DNA of 64,000 nucleotides. Origin: Nocardia jiangxiensis NBRC 101359 (GTDB lineage Bacteria; Actinomycetota; Actinomycetes; Mycobacteriales; Mycobacteriaceae). The translations under genes and the position numbers were made by a program. Shown here one piece after another: positions 26,526 to 34,674 of this stretch (positions are counted from its first letter, which is position 1; each line of letters starts with the position of its first letter). The notes beneath the pieces were generated by a model. It did no database searches. It was not told where the DNA came from and saw only the letters and a list, made by a program, of their open reading frames with translations. The stretch covers positions 248,001 to 312,000 of the forward strand of contig NZ_BAGB01000012.1 of NCBI RefSeq assembly GCF_000308615.1, given 5' to 3'.

Positions 26526-26713
26526 TTGATCTCGGCTCGAGGCACAGGCCGTGAATTCGCGGGTGCCACGGTGTTGCCGACGGCGAAGACGGCTCCGATC
26601 GCGTCCGCGAACCCGTGGCGGGTGGGTTGCGGTTCGAGTGTTTCGTCCGTCCGAACGAGTACGGTGTGTGCACTCGAGCCTGTTTCCCCATAACACCGAG
26701 AGGTACTGCACCA

Positions 26714-27145
26714 GTGTTTGTTCTGCCCGAGACCGTGAAGGCTGTCCTCATTCGCACGGACTTCTCCGATCAGCAGGCATGGGAGTCCTGCCGGTCGGCG
26801 ATCGATGCCTCGGCGATGGCGGCGTTCGACGTGAGCATCGAACAGGACGTCGAGATACTCGATGATCCCGACAACTGCGACATCACCGTCGAACAGCTGC
26901 TCGCGCTGGAGGAGACGGACCACACGTTCGTGATGCTGGCGGACCGCGAGACCCTGGCGAGCACGGAATACCCGATCCTGTTCCTCGACCTCTTCGAGGA
27001 CCAGCGCGGCGCCACCGTCCGCGTCGCGTCCTCCGAGCTGGGCGAAGCGGTCGGCAACGTGGACAACGGCAACATCACCATCGAGGACTACGCCGCAGCC
27101 GCCGCGAACGCAGGCGACAAGAACGTTTTCCGCGGATTTGCCTGA
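26714..27145 (+). CDS. Small acidic protein, DUF6924-like
   Basis: 143 residues, strongly acidic (many Asp/Glu), no signal peptide or membrane helix. The N-terminus reads LPETVKAVLIRTDFSDQQAWES, and a central segment reads TFVMLADRETLAS followed by PILFLDLFE and FRxxxxELGEAVGNV-like features. This resembles a family of actinobacterial proteins of unknown function (DUF6924); the match is from memory and not certain. The GTG start at 26714 is preceded by GAGAGG at 10 nt. It stands alone between the SnoaL-like gene and a region of decayed sequence, with no neighbour that suggests its task. Confidence 0.65.
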   Translation: MFVLPETVKAVLIRTDFSDQQAWESCRSAIDASAMAAFDVSIEQDVEILDDPDNCDITVEQLLALEETDHTFVMLADRETLASTEYPILFLDLFEDQRGATVRVASSELGEAVGNVDNGNITIEDYAAAAANAGDKNVFRGFA

Positions 27146-27913
27146 GCACCTTCCAGCGATCCTGGGCCCGGTCTACGGCACGTCTGCACAACGCTTCAGG
27201 CCGGTGCCCGGGAGTACCGCCCGCGAACCCGCGGACTGGATCGTGGACAGGTCCCGCGGCCTACGCCTGAGCTGAATTCGCAGAGCGTTCTGTCGCCTTC
27301 GTGCAGGGTTCCAGACATGAAGGGCGGGATCCAGCCGCTGAGCTTCTGGTTGCCGCACGATTCTTGACCAGCGTTGCCAGTGCGTTGGTGGTCTCCCGGC
27401 GGGCAGCGCTGAGGCCGGAGTCTTTCAACTTCCATGTCCGGAGCTTTCGGGCACGGGCACGATGAAGTGAAGAGTCCGTCCGGTGGTGAGATCCACCGTC
27501 GCCTCGGCGATCACAGGCTCGGCTACGACCGCAAGATGCAGGCCCGGCGCTGAGTCGAAGCCTCGGCCGGCAAGCCACGGTCTGCAGCATTGCTGGTCGA
27601 GACGATCGTGGATGGGGATCACATGCGGCTCGGTCAACTGTGCCACCGTCCGGTACATACCGCCCTCACCCGGCAGCGACAACAGCCGGTAGCGCCCGAA
27701 CGCCTCCGCCGGGGTGGTGCACTGTCCACCCACTGACATGTGATCCATTGTGCCGGTCCGCCGAACGCGCAGGTCGCGGTTCCCCGAACGCAATTATCCT
27801 GCAATAGACCTTTTTGGTTAGAGAACAAAGGCCCTTGATAATGCCGCTTTACATGGCAACCATCACCTAGAGGCACTCCCCGGCAGTTTCGTCCGAACAA
27901 AGGATGTTGGCTT
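27146..27913. other. Degenerate intergenic region
   Basis: 768 bp without an intact gene. The middle (27425-27748, minus strand) carries a recognisable remnant of a serine/threonine kinase, listed separately. The part at 27150-27420 shows no recognisable protein in any frame and no inverted repeats or target duplications that would mark an insertion sequence. The AT-richer end at 27790-27910 probably holds the promoter of the lipase gene. Confidence 0.5.
27425..27748 (-). pseudogene. Remnant of a serine/threonine protein kinase
   Basis: A 107-codon open frame retains FGRYRLLSLPGEGGM (nt 27700-27656), which is the glycine-rich loop of an actinomycete Ser/Thr kinase (usual form FGRYRLxxLLGxGGM). 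It is followed almost at once by LTEPHVIPIHD (ends at 27605), a piece that normally lies ~60-70 residues further on, after the catalytic lysine. The intervening segment with the VAIK lysine, and everything after (HRDxKPxN, DFG), is missing. The rest of the frame does not resemble a kinase. This fits an internally deleted, decayed PknD-like gene; it could not encode an active kinase. Confidence 0.5.
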
Positions 27914-29296
27914 GTGAGAGGGTTTCTGGCGATCGTGGTAGCTGTTCTCGTCGGTTGCGTGCTGTCGGTCGAACAGCCGGCCGGGGCGGATCCGGGCCCG
28001 AATATCGCTCCGCCACCGGTATTTCCGGTGAATTCCCCGCCCTCCCCGTTGCAGAGCTGGATCGACCACAACATCAAGGCGCCGCAGTTGACCGCCGGCC
28101 CCGCGCAATCGCCCGCGGATCATCAGGCGGCATTGTGGCGTGCGATGTTGTCCTCGCCGACCGGGGATCGGATGTTCGATGCCTGGCCCGCGAATCTCGC
28201 CGCACTGAAGCCGGGGCAGATCATCGAATCACGTGATGTGACGGCGACGACCGCGCAGCATATGACGGTACCGATCCGACGCGCGGTGCTGTTGAAGTTC
28301 CGCTCCACCTCGGCGACGGGCACGCCTTCCTTCGGCACCGCGACGCTGATCACCCCGGCGGCCGCGTGGAGCGGTCCGGGACCCCGCCCGGTAGAGGTGA
28401 ACGCGATGCCGATCAATGCTCTCGGGATGCACTGCACCCCGGGCTATCAGTTGTCGCACAACCTATTCGATCGGACCAATACCGATCTGGTCTGGTTCAT
28501 GCCGGCCCTCTATGCGTCGCTGAATCAGGGGCACGCGGTTCTGCTGCCCGACCACGAAGGTCCGCTGATGGCATATGGCGAGCCGAATGTGTCCGGGCAC
28601 ATGGTGCTCGATTCGATTCGCGCGGTGCGTAATGCCTTGCCGGAGTTCGGTGACAGCCGTTATGCGGTCGTGGGTTATTCGGGCGGAGCGATCGCCGCGT
28701 ACGCGGCCGCGATGTTGCAGCGGGAGTACGCGCCGGATTTGTCGAGAGTTCTGACCGGTGTGGCCTCGGGCGGACTTGTCACCGACTACCGGGATATCGC
28801 CCACCGTTTCAACGGCTGGATCGCGTCCGGTATCATGTTGTCGGTATCGACGGCGATAGCGCGGGAGCATCCCGAGATGCTTCAGTACATGAACAATCTC
28901 GCGCAGTGGGTGGTGACTTCGCCGACACACGATCTGTGTGGTGATGCCGACGGACCGCTCGGCGTGGTCGGTATCCCGATGGATATCGCGGCGAACATCA
29001 GTAATTCGCTCGACAGTCCGACGGCCGAAAACCTGTACCGCCAAATGGATCTGACCAATCGGACCTCGGGCGTGCCGCTGTACCTCTACCACGGTTCGTG
29101 GGATCCCTGGATTCCGATCGAGGACGTTCAGCGCATGTACGGCGAACAATGCAGCCGGGGCGTTCCGGCCGTGTTCCGCACGGTGCCCGGCGAGCACTTG
29201 TCCAGTTACGTCACCAGCTATCCCGGACTCAGCGACTGGATCAATGCACGGCTGCGTGGCGAACCGGCACCGAGTGAATGCCCTGCGAGGCGCTGA
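27914..29296 (+). CDS. Secreted lipase, LIP family
   Basis: 460-residue alpha/beta hydrolase with an N-terminal signal peptide (cleavage near PAGADP, about residue 25). The nucleophile elbow is GYSGG with Ser256; the catalytic Asp is probably in HGSWDPWIP and the His in PGEHLSSY near residue 430, in the right order. The overall sequence fits the secretory lipase (LIP) family common in Nocardia and mycobacteria, whose members hydrolyse triacylglycerols and esters outside the cell. The GTG at 27914 is used, with AAAGGA about 9 nt upstream. It is the first of a run of lipid- or hydrocarbon-related genes (AlkB, P450, sterol-oxidase-like protein). Confidence 0.88.
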   Translation: MRGFLAIVVAVLVGCVLSVEQPAGADPGPNIAPPPVFPVNSPPSPLQSWIDHNIKAPQLTAGPAQSPADHQAALWRAMLSSPTGDRMFDAWPANLAALKPGQIIESRDVTATTAQHMTVPIRRAVLLKFRSTSATGTPSFGTATLITPAAAWSGPGPRPVEVNAMPINALGMHCTPGYQLSHNLFDRTNTDLVWFMPALYASLNQGHAVLLPDHEGPLMAYGEPNVSGHMVLDSIRAVRNALPEFGDSRYAVVGYSGGAIAAYAAAMLQREYAPDLSRVLTGVASGGLVTDYRDIAHRFNGWIASGIMLSVSTAIAREHPEMLQYMNNLAQWVVTSPTHDLCGDADGPLGVVGIPMDIAANISNSLDSPTAENLYRQMDLTNRTSGVPLYLYHGSWDPWIPIEDVQRMYGEQCSRGVPAVFRTVPGEHLSSYVTSYPGLSDWINARLRGEPAPSECPARR

Positions 29297-29367
29297 AGCT
29301 GTTGTACGAATGCCGCATCGCGGCGCCGTGCGTTGATCATCGTCGGTTGGGCTGAGGGGAGACGGCT

Positions 29368-30489
29368 ATGACGGTTTTCGGACGTGCCCAGGCTCGCGAT
29401 CACAAACGCTACCTCTGGGTCTTGAGTTCACTGGGGCCGGCGGGCGCGCTGCTGCCTTCGCAGCTGGTGCGGTTCACCGGGCTCGAACTGTTCTGGTGGA
29501 TCGGCCCGATCGTCGTGCTCGGGGTGATTCCACTGCTGGACATGGCGATGGGAATCGACACCCGAAACATCCGCGACGAGGATTACGAGGCGCTGTCCAA
29601 CGATCGTTATTACCGTTGGTGCATCTACGTTTTCCTGCCGATCCAGTTCGCCGGACTGGTCGTCGCAGGATTCATGTGGTCCAGTCCCGAACTGAAGCTC
29701 GTCGACAAGGTGGGGTTGGCCGCAACCATGGGGTTCGTGTCCGGCGTCGGCATCAACGCGGGCCACGAACTCGGCCACCGAGTCGAACATCTCGAACGCT
29801 GGCTCTCGAAAATCGCACTGGCGCAATCCTGTTACGGGCATTTCTACGTCGAGCACAATCGCGGCCACCATGCCCGCGTCGCCACACCCGAAGACCCGGC
29901 GAGCGCCCGATTCGGCGAGTCGCTCTGGAGATTCCTGCCCAGGACCGTCCTGGGCGGCTTCCGTTCGGCGCTCGCCCTGGAGCGAATACGCCTGTCCCAG
30001 CAGGGAAGACGATGGTTCAGCCGGGACAACCACCTGTTGCAGGCATGGTCCATGAGCGCCGTGTTGTTCGGCATGTTGATCCTGGTCTTCGGGCCCGTGA
30101 TCATCCCCTTTCTGATTCTGCAGGCGATCGTCGGCATCGCATTGCTCGAGACGGTGAACTACGTCGAGCACTACGGTCTGCTGCGCGGTCGGCGCGCCGA
30201 CGGCCGCTACCTGCGATGTTCACCGCGGGACAGCTGGAACAGCGACCGTCTGGTGACCAATGTCTTCCTGTTCCACCTGCAACGCCACAGTGATCACCAC
30301 GCGAACCCGGGCCGTCGCTACCAGACGCTGCGCAGCTCCGGCGAGGCGCCGCAGCTGCCGTTCGGCTACGCCACCATGGTCGTGCTGGCATTGGTCCCGC
30401 CGTTGTGGCGCACGGTGATGGATCGCCGAGTGCTCGCCCACTACGGCGGCGACCGCACGCTCGTGAACAACGGGCCGCAATCGGGCTAG
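29368..30489 (+). CDS. alkB: Alkane 1-monooxygenase (AlkB-type)
   Basis: 373-residue integral-membrane non-heme di-iron hydroxylase that adds oxygen to the terminal carbon of medium-chain alkanes or fatty acids, taking electrons from rubredoxin. All histidine boxes are present: HELGH (H133, H137), EHNRGHH (H163, H167, H168) and LQRHSDHH (H307, H310, H311), plus the AlkB-specific NYVEHYGLLR (H268). About six membrane helices. GGGGAGA precedes the ATG. No rubredoxin gene follows, unlike many alkB operons. Its stop codon TAG overlaps the stop of the convergent P450 gene within a single CTAG. Confidence 0.93.
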   Translation: MTVFGRAQARDHKRYLWVLSSLGPAGALLPSQLVRFTGLELFWWIGPIVVLGVIPLLDMAMGIDTRNIRDEDYEALSNDRYYRWCIYVFLPIQFAGLVVAGFMWSSPELKLVDKVGLAATMGFVSGVGINAGHELGHRVEHLERWLSKIALAQSCYGHFYVEHNRGHHARVATPEDPASARFGESLWRFLPRTVLGGFRSALALERIRLSQQGRRWFSRDNHLLQAWSMSAVLFGMLILVFGPVIIPFLILQAIVGIALLETVNYVEHYGLLRGRRADGRYLRCSPRDSWNSDRLVTNVFLFHLQRHSDHHANPGRRYQTLRSSGEAPQLPFGYATMVVLALVPPLWRTVMDRRVLAHYGGDRTLVNNGPQSG

Positions 30490-31766
30490 CGGGCGCCCAG
30501 TGTGGCGGGCATCGACCGGTAGGCGTGCAGGTTTCGCAGCGGGTGCGGGATAGGTGGGCCGTTCAGGCTCAGATCCGGGTACCTCTCGAAGAGGGCTCGC
30601 AGGCCGATCGCGCCCTCCGATCGGGCGAGCCTGGCGCCCAGGCATCCGTGTATCCCGCTACCGAACCCGAGATGTTCCGCGGCATTGTCTCTGGTCACAT
30701 CGAACTGTTCGGGGTCGGGGAAGACCGCGGGATCGTGGTTGGCTCCCGCCAGGGACAGCAGGACCAGCGAACCCGACGCGATGTGCTGATCGGCGATGTC
30801 GACGTCGCAGTTCGCGACCCGGCCGGTCATGCGCACCGGGCCGTCGTAGCGCAGGATTTCCTCGACCGCGTTCGACCACAGGCCCGGGTCCGCGGCGAAC
30901 AGTTCCAGCTGGTTCGGGTGGTTGGTCAGTAGCACGATTCCGTTGCCGAGCATGTTCACCGTCGTCAGGAATCCCGCGTCCAGTAGCAGAGCCGCGTTGG
31001 CCATTTGTTCGCGGCGCGTGAGATCTTCAGTCGTGACCAGCATGCTCAGTACGTCATCGCGCGGTTCGGCGGTGAGGCCGTCGAGGTAGCGGTCGAAGTA
31101 CTGCCGGACTTCGACCAGATCTTCGACGGCGTGCCGGTAGGTGGCCCAGGGCAGGCCGCGTTCGAGCAGCGGTGCACCGGAATCGCCCCATTTCAGCAGG
31201 GTCGAATGCATATCGGCCGGCAGCCCGAGAATTTCGGCGATGACCGTGACCGGTAGTTGTGCGGCGAAGTCGCTGATCAGATTCGGTCGCGGATTCGATT
31301 TCAGGCGTTCGACCAGTTCATCGGCCACTTCGCCGATTCGCTCCTCCAACATGGTGATCGCCTTCGGACCGAATGCCTGCCCGACCACGCGGCGGAATCG
31401 GGTGTGATCCGGCGGATCGGTGACCAGCATCGAGGGCGGTTCGCCCAGATTGGGAAGCCCCAGATCCGTCTTGGTCAGCATCCAGCGGATCGGCTTGGGC
31501 AGGGCCCGGTGATCGGGTGAGACCACACCGAAGCGCCGGTCGCGCAGGATGAGCCGGCACAGTTCGTAGTCCGCGGTCACGTGTACCCCCGACATCCGCG
31601 GAATGCGCCCCCGCCGCCGGATCTGTTCGATGTACGGCGATGAACCGAGCAGGCGATCCTCGCCGGTGGCGATCTGTCCGAGCGGGTCACCGCGATGCGC
31701 CGAGAATCGCAGATAGGTCCGGGGCAGGCCATGCGTGAGCAGCCATCGGGTCCATGCGCGAATCAC
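30486..31766 (-). CDS. Cytochrome P450
   Basis: 426-residue soluble bacterial P450. The heme-binding loop is FGSGIHGCLGARLAR with the thiolate Cys375; the K-helix ExxR is EEILRYD. The I-helix reads DAGFLTTVN (A264-G265-F266-L267-T268-T269), so the threonine pair is kept but the acidic residue that normally precedes it (AGxET/AGxDT) is Leu. That residue usually helps proton delivery to bound oxygen. The GTG start at 31766 overlaps an out-of-frame ATG. It is divergent from the GMC oxidoreductase across a small region with a perfect palindrome. Substrate unknown; lipid, terpenoid or sterol hydroxylation is suggested only by neighbours. Confidence 0.92.
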   Translation of the reverse strand: MIRAWTRWLLTHGLPRTYLRFSAHRGDPLGQIATGEDRLLGSSPYIEQIRRRGRIPRMSGVHVTADYELCRLILRDRRFGVVSPDHRALPKPIRWMLTKTDLGLPNLGEPPSMLVTDPPDHTRFRRVVGQAFGPKAITMLEERIGEVADELVERLKSNPRPNLISDFAAQLPVTVIAEILGLPADMHSTLLKWGDSGAPLLERGLPWATYRHAVEDLVEVRQYFDRYLDGLTAEPRDDVLSMLVTTEDLTRREQMANAALLLDAGFLTTVNMLGNGIVLLTNHPNQLELFAADPGLWSNAVEEILRYDGPVRMTGRVANCDVDIADQHIASGSLVLLSLAGANHDPAVFPDPEQFDVTRDNAAEHLGFGSGIHGCLGARLARSEGAIGLRALFERYPDLSLNGPPIPHPLRNLHAYRSMPATLGAR

Positions 31767-31792
31767 ATCGTCACCTCCCGCCCTCGACTTAC

Positions 31793-31807
31793 TACCTATG
31801 ATAGGTA
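31793..31807. promoter_or_regulatory. Palindrome TACCTA-TGA-TAGGTA between divergent genes
   Basis: Perfect 6-bp arms (31793-31798 and 31802-31807) around TGA, 27 nt upstream of the P450 start and 76 nt upstream of the GMC oxidoreductase start. A candidate shared operator; no regulator gene is adjacent. Confidence 0.45.
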
Positions 31808-31882
31808 TTCGCTATGTCCGGCGCAGCTGCTGTGGGCGTCGGCGGGTGATGGGGCGACGTTCGGATCGGACGAGGAGCCATC

Positions 31883-33511
31883 ATGGACAGGCGCGAATTC
31901 CTTCAGGGCGCCGGGTCGGCCGCGGCGATGCTCGCTCTCGCGCGCGCGGGCACCGGAACGCCGGTCGCACGGGCCGACAACATCAGCCCGAACACGCCGA
32001 TCTATCGCATGCTGGTGCCGGAGATCTTCGCCCCGGTGCCGGATCCGGCCGATCACGTACCCGCGATCGTCGTCGGATCCGGATTCGGGGCGGCGGTCAC
32101 CGCACTGCGCCTGGCGCAGGCCGGGACCAGCGTCGCGGTGCTCGAGCGCGGGTCGCGCTGGCCGAATGATCCGTGGCGCGACATCTTCGCCGTCGACACC
32201 CTTCCCGATGGCCGCGGCTTCTGGCATCGCACGACTTTCACCGGGGTGGATGGGGTCACGCAGGCCATCGATCCGTTCGGCGGGGTCCTCGATGTCCGCA
32301 GCTACCCCGGCATCGACGTGTGGCGCGGAGCGTGTGTGGGCGGCGGCTCGGTGGTGTTCACCGGGGTGATGATCGAACCGGAGCAGCGGTTCTTCGACCA
32401 TGTGTTCCGCGGTGTCGTGGACTATCGCGAGATGCACCAGGTCTACTACCCCAGGGTTCGAAAGATGTTGCGGCCGAGTCCGATACCGGTCGATATCTAC
32501 AACTCCGTCGCATTCGTGCACTCCCGGTCCTGGGACGAACAGGCCCGCGCGGCGGGGTACACGCCGCAGCCCGTCGCCGGCGCGTGGACATGGGAGATCG
32601 TCCGTGGCGAGCTGGCCGGACGATCGAGGGCATCGGCCACGGTCGGCTGTTCGAACCTCGGCAATGCCAACGGTGCGAAATTCGATCTGAACCAGAACTA
32701 TCTGCGGGATGCCGAAGGCACCGGCCGTGCCCGGATCCACCCGGGCCACCGCGTGGACGCCATCGGCGTGGAACCAGGAGCGCCGGGCCGCTACACCGTC
32801 GCGGTGACCAAGCTCGCCCCCACCGGTGAGGCGCTCGGCACCCGGACCTTGACCTGCGACAAGCTGTTCCTGGCCGCGGGTTCGATCGGCACCTCCGAAC
32901 TGCTGGTGCGCGCGCGGGCGACCGGTGCGCTGCCGAATCTGAACGAACATATCGGCGAAGGCTGGGGCGGCAACGGCGACGTCGCCCTGTCTCGGCCGCT
33001 CGAGACGTTCGACGTGGGCGTGCAGGGCGCACCGTCCGCGAGCCGGATTCTGGACGAGGCGGGAATGCCTGTGGCACTGGAGAACTGGTTCATCCCCGGA
33101 ACGTCATTCTTCGACACCACGGTTCTCGGATCGTTGGGCATCGTCCTGGACGACACCCGCGGCCGGTTCGTCTACGACCCGGCCGACGGGAGCGTGGTTC
33201 TGCAGTGGCCACCCGGCGGGTCGGCCGCCTCGGTCGCGCGAGCGCGGGAAGTCAACAACCGGGCGAGTTGTGATTGTCGATCCGGTATTCGGGCGATTCG
33301 GGATGCGGATGCGTCGTTCACCGCGCATCCGCTGGGCGGCGCGGTGATCGGACGCGCAACGGACGCATACGGCCGGGTGCGCGGTTATCGAAACCTCTAT
33401 GTCATGGACGGCGCGGCTGTGCCGGGTAGTACCGGAACGGTCAATCCCTCATTGACGATCAGCGCGCTGGCCGAGCGCAATATCGAACAGATCATTCGTT
33501 CCGGGGGTTAG
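31883..33511 (+). CDS. Cholesterol-oxidase-like GMC flavoprotein with Tat signal
   Basis: 542 residues. The N-terminus MDRREFLQGAGSAAAM is a twin-arginine signal, so the folded FAD protein is exported. The FAD-binding Rossmann motif is VVGSGFGAAVTALRLAQAG, about residue 62 onward. C-terminal catalytic residues match class I cholesterol oxidases: His482 in HPLGG and Asn521 in GTVNPSLTI, with near-family spacing; E-N in VALENWF may correspond to the catalytic Glu region. The likely reaction is oxidation of a 3-hydroxysteroid or related alcohol, giving a ketone and H2O2. GAGGAG precedes the ATG. Its neighbours (P450, SDR, AlkB, lipase) support a sterol or lipid role; other GMC alcohol oxidases cannot be excluded. 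Confidence 0.85.
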   Translation: MDRREFLQGAGSAAAMLALARAGTGTPVARADNISPNTPIYRMLVPEIFAPVPDPADHVPAIVVGSGFGAAVTALRLAQAGTSVAVLERGSRWPNDPWRDIFAVDTLPDGRGFWHRTTFTGVDGVTQAIDPFGGVLDVRSYPGIDVWRGACVGGGSVVFTGVMIEPEQRFFDHVFRGVVDYREMHQVYYPRVRKMLRPSPIPVDIYNSVAFVHSRSWDEQARAAGYTPQPVAGAWTWEIVRGELAGRSRASATVGCSNLGNANGAKFDLNQNYLRDAEGTGRARIHPGHRVDAIGVEPGAPGRYTVAVTKLAPTGEALGTRTLTCDKLFLAAGSIGTSELLVRARATGALPNLNEHIGEGWGGNGDVALSRPLETFDVGVQGAPSASRILDEAGMPVALENWFIPGTSFFDTTVLGSLGIVLDDTRGRFVYDPADGSVVLQWPPGGSAASVARAREVNNRASCDCRSGIRAIRDADASFTAHPLGGAVIGRATDAYGRVRGYRNLYVMDGAAVPGSTGTVNPSLTISALAERNIEQIIRSGG

Positions 33512-33542
33512 TGGCAACGGCCGGGCGATACAGTCGAATGCT

Positions 33543-34409
33543 GTGGACGAGACGCCGGTCACACATCGTGAGCGGTCGCTCCCCCAGCGGGTGGCGATCC
33601 GGCTGTTCTACCCGACATTCCGGCCGAGCGAGAAGGCGTTGCGCGCGGCCGTCGCCGACAAGACAGTGCTGGTGACCGGTGCTTCGCACGGTATCGGCAA
33701 GGCCAGTGCGCGCAGACTCGCCGCGGCGGGCGCGGTGGTGCTGCTGGTCGCGCGTTCCGGTCCCGAACTGGAACAACTGGCCGCGGACATCACCGGGGAC
33801 GGCGGCACGGCCCGCGCGTACCCGACCGACCTGGCCGATATGGCCGCGGTCGACCGACTCGGCCGGACGCTGCTGGCCGAGTACGGACATATCGATATGG
33901 TGATCAGCAATGCGGGAAAGTCGATTCGGCGGCCGATCGCCGAGTCCTACGACCGCTTCCACGATTTCACCCGCACCATCGACGTCAATTATCTGGGCCC
34001 GGTTCGGCTGCTTCTTACGCTGTTGCCGCAGATGTGCGCACGCAAGCAAGGGCATATCGTGAACGTCTCCACCTGGGGCGTGCTCATGCCGCCGAGTCCG
34101 CGCTGGTCGGCGTACGGCGCCTCGAAGGCGGCCTTCGACGTCTGGTTGCGCAGCATCGCCGCCGAAATCGCCGGTGACCACGTCACCACCACCTCGGTCT
34201 ACATGCCATTGGTGCACACCCGAATGAGCGCACCCACCGACTTCCGGCACATCGCCGCGTTGACCGTCGAGGAAGCCGCCGATCTCATCGCGTACGCGGT
34301 CACCGCCAGACCGCGCGCCGTCGCCCCGTGGTGGGCGGTTCGGGTGCAAGCCTGGTCCGCGGTGCACCGGGATCGGGTGCAGCGCTTCCTGGAACGACGC
34401 AATCGGTAG
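33543..34409 (+). CDS. Short-chain dehydrogenase/reductase
   Basis: 288-residue classical SDR. A ~40-residue N-terminal extension precedes the cofactor motif TGASHGIG (about 46-53), the structural NAG (SNAGKS), the catalytic Ser in VNVSTWG and the Tyr/Lys pair YGASK. The acidic/basic pattern after beta-2 (VARSG) favours NADP(H). The family includes ketoacyl reductases and hydroxysteroid dehydrogenases. It starts 31 nt after the GMC oxidoreductase and is probably co-transcribed with it, so it may act on the same compound. The GTG at 33543 is the start that keeps the extension; no strong ribosome site is visible. Confidence 0.87.
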   Translation: MDETPVTHRERSLPQRVAIRLFYPTFRPSEKALRAAVADKTVLVTGASHGIGKASARRLAAAGAVVLLVARSGPELEQLAADITGDGGTARAYPTDLADMAAVDRLGRTLLAEYGHIDMVISNAGKSIRRPIAESYDRFHDFTRTIDVNYLGPVRLLLTLLPQMCARKQGHIVNVSTWGVLMPPSPRWSAYGASKAAFDVWLRSIAAEIAGDHVTTTSVYMPLVHTRMSAPTDFRHIAALTVEEAADLIAYAVTARPRAVAPWWAVRVQAWSAVHRDRVQRFLERRNR

Positions 34410-34605
34410 ATCGCCATCCGGCGTAGTACTTCCGGCATCGGAATGGTGGACGCCGATTCAGCGAACAGGTATAAATGAATGGTCGAGGAATTCGAAAATC
34501 CCAGCCCGGAAACCGCCACCGCGAATGCCGGATGAAAAGGGCACATAGTCGTCGAATCGAAAGACGAAAGTCACCAATAGCGGGGCAGTAACGGAAAAAT
34601 ATTCC

Positions 34606-34647
34606 GGTGTACACCGATGTACACCGATGCGATTTTCTGCTTATACT
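34606..34647 (+). promoter_or_regulatory. NRPS promoter with tandem TGTACACCGA elements
   Basis: The sequence TGTACACCGA is repeated head to tail with a 10-bp period (34608-34617 and 34618-34627); the first copy is embedded in the perfect palindrome GGTGTACACC (34606-34615). A good -10 hexamer TATACT lies at 34642-34647 and the second TGTACA falls at the -35 position with an 18-nt spacer. GAAGGA (34665-34670) just before the ATG is the ribosome site. The period of one helical turn suggests a regulator binding side by side over the -35. Confidence 0.55.
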
Positions 34648-34674
34648 GTGGGCGGTCGGGGTTAGAAGGAAACA

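Noticed and set aside
27196..27590. Short minus-strand frames suggesting a transposase or small protein
   Set aside because: No DDE or HTH pattern, no terminal inverted repeats and no target duplication; treated as non-coding or decayed DNA.
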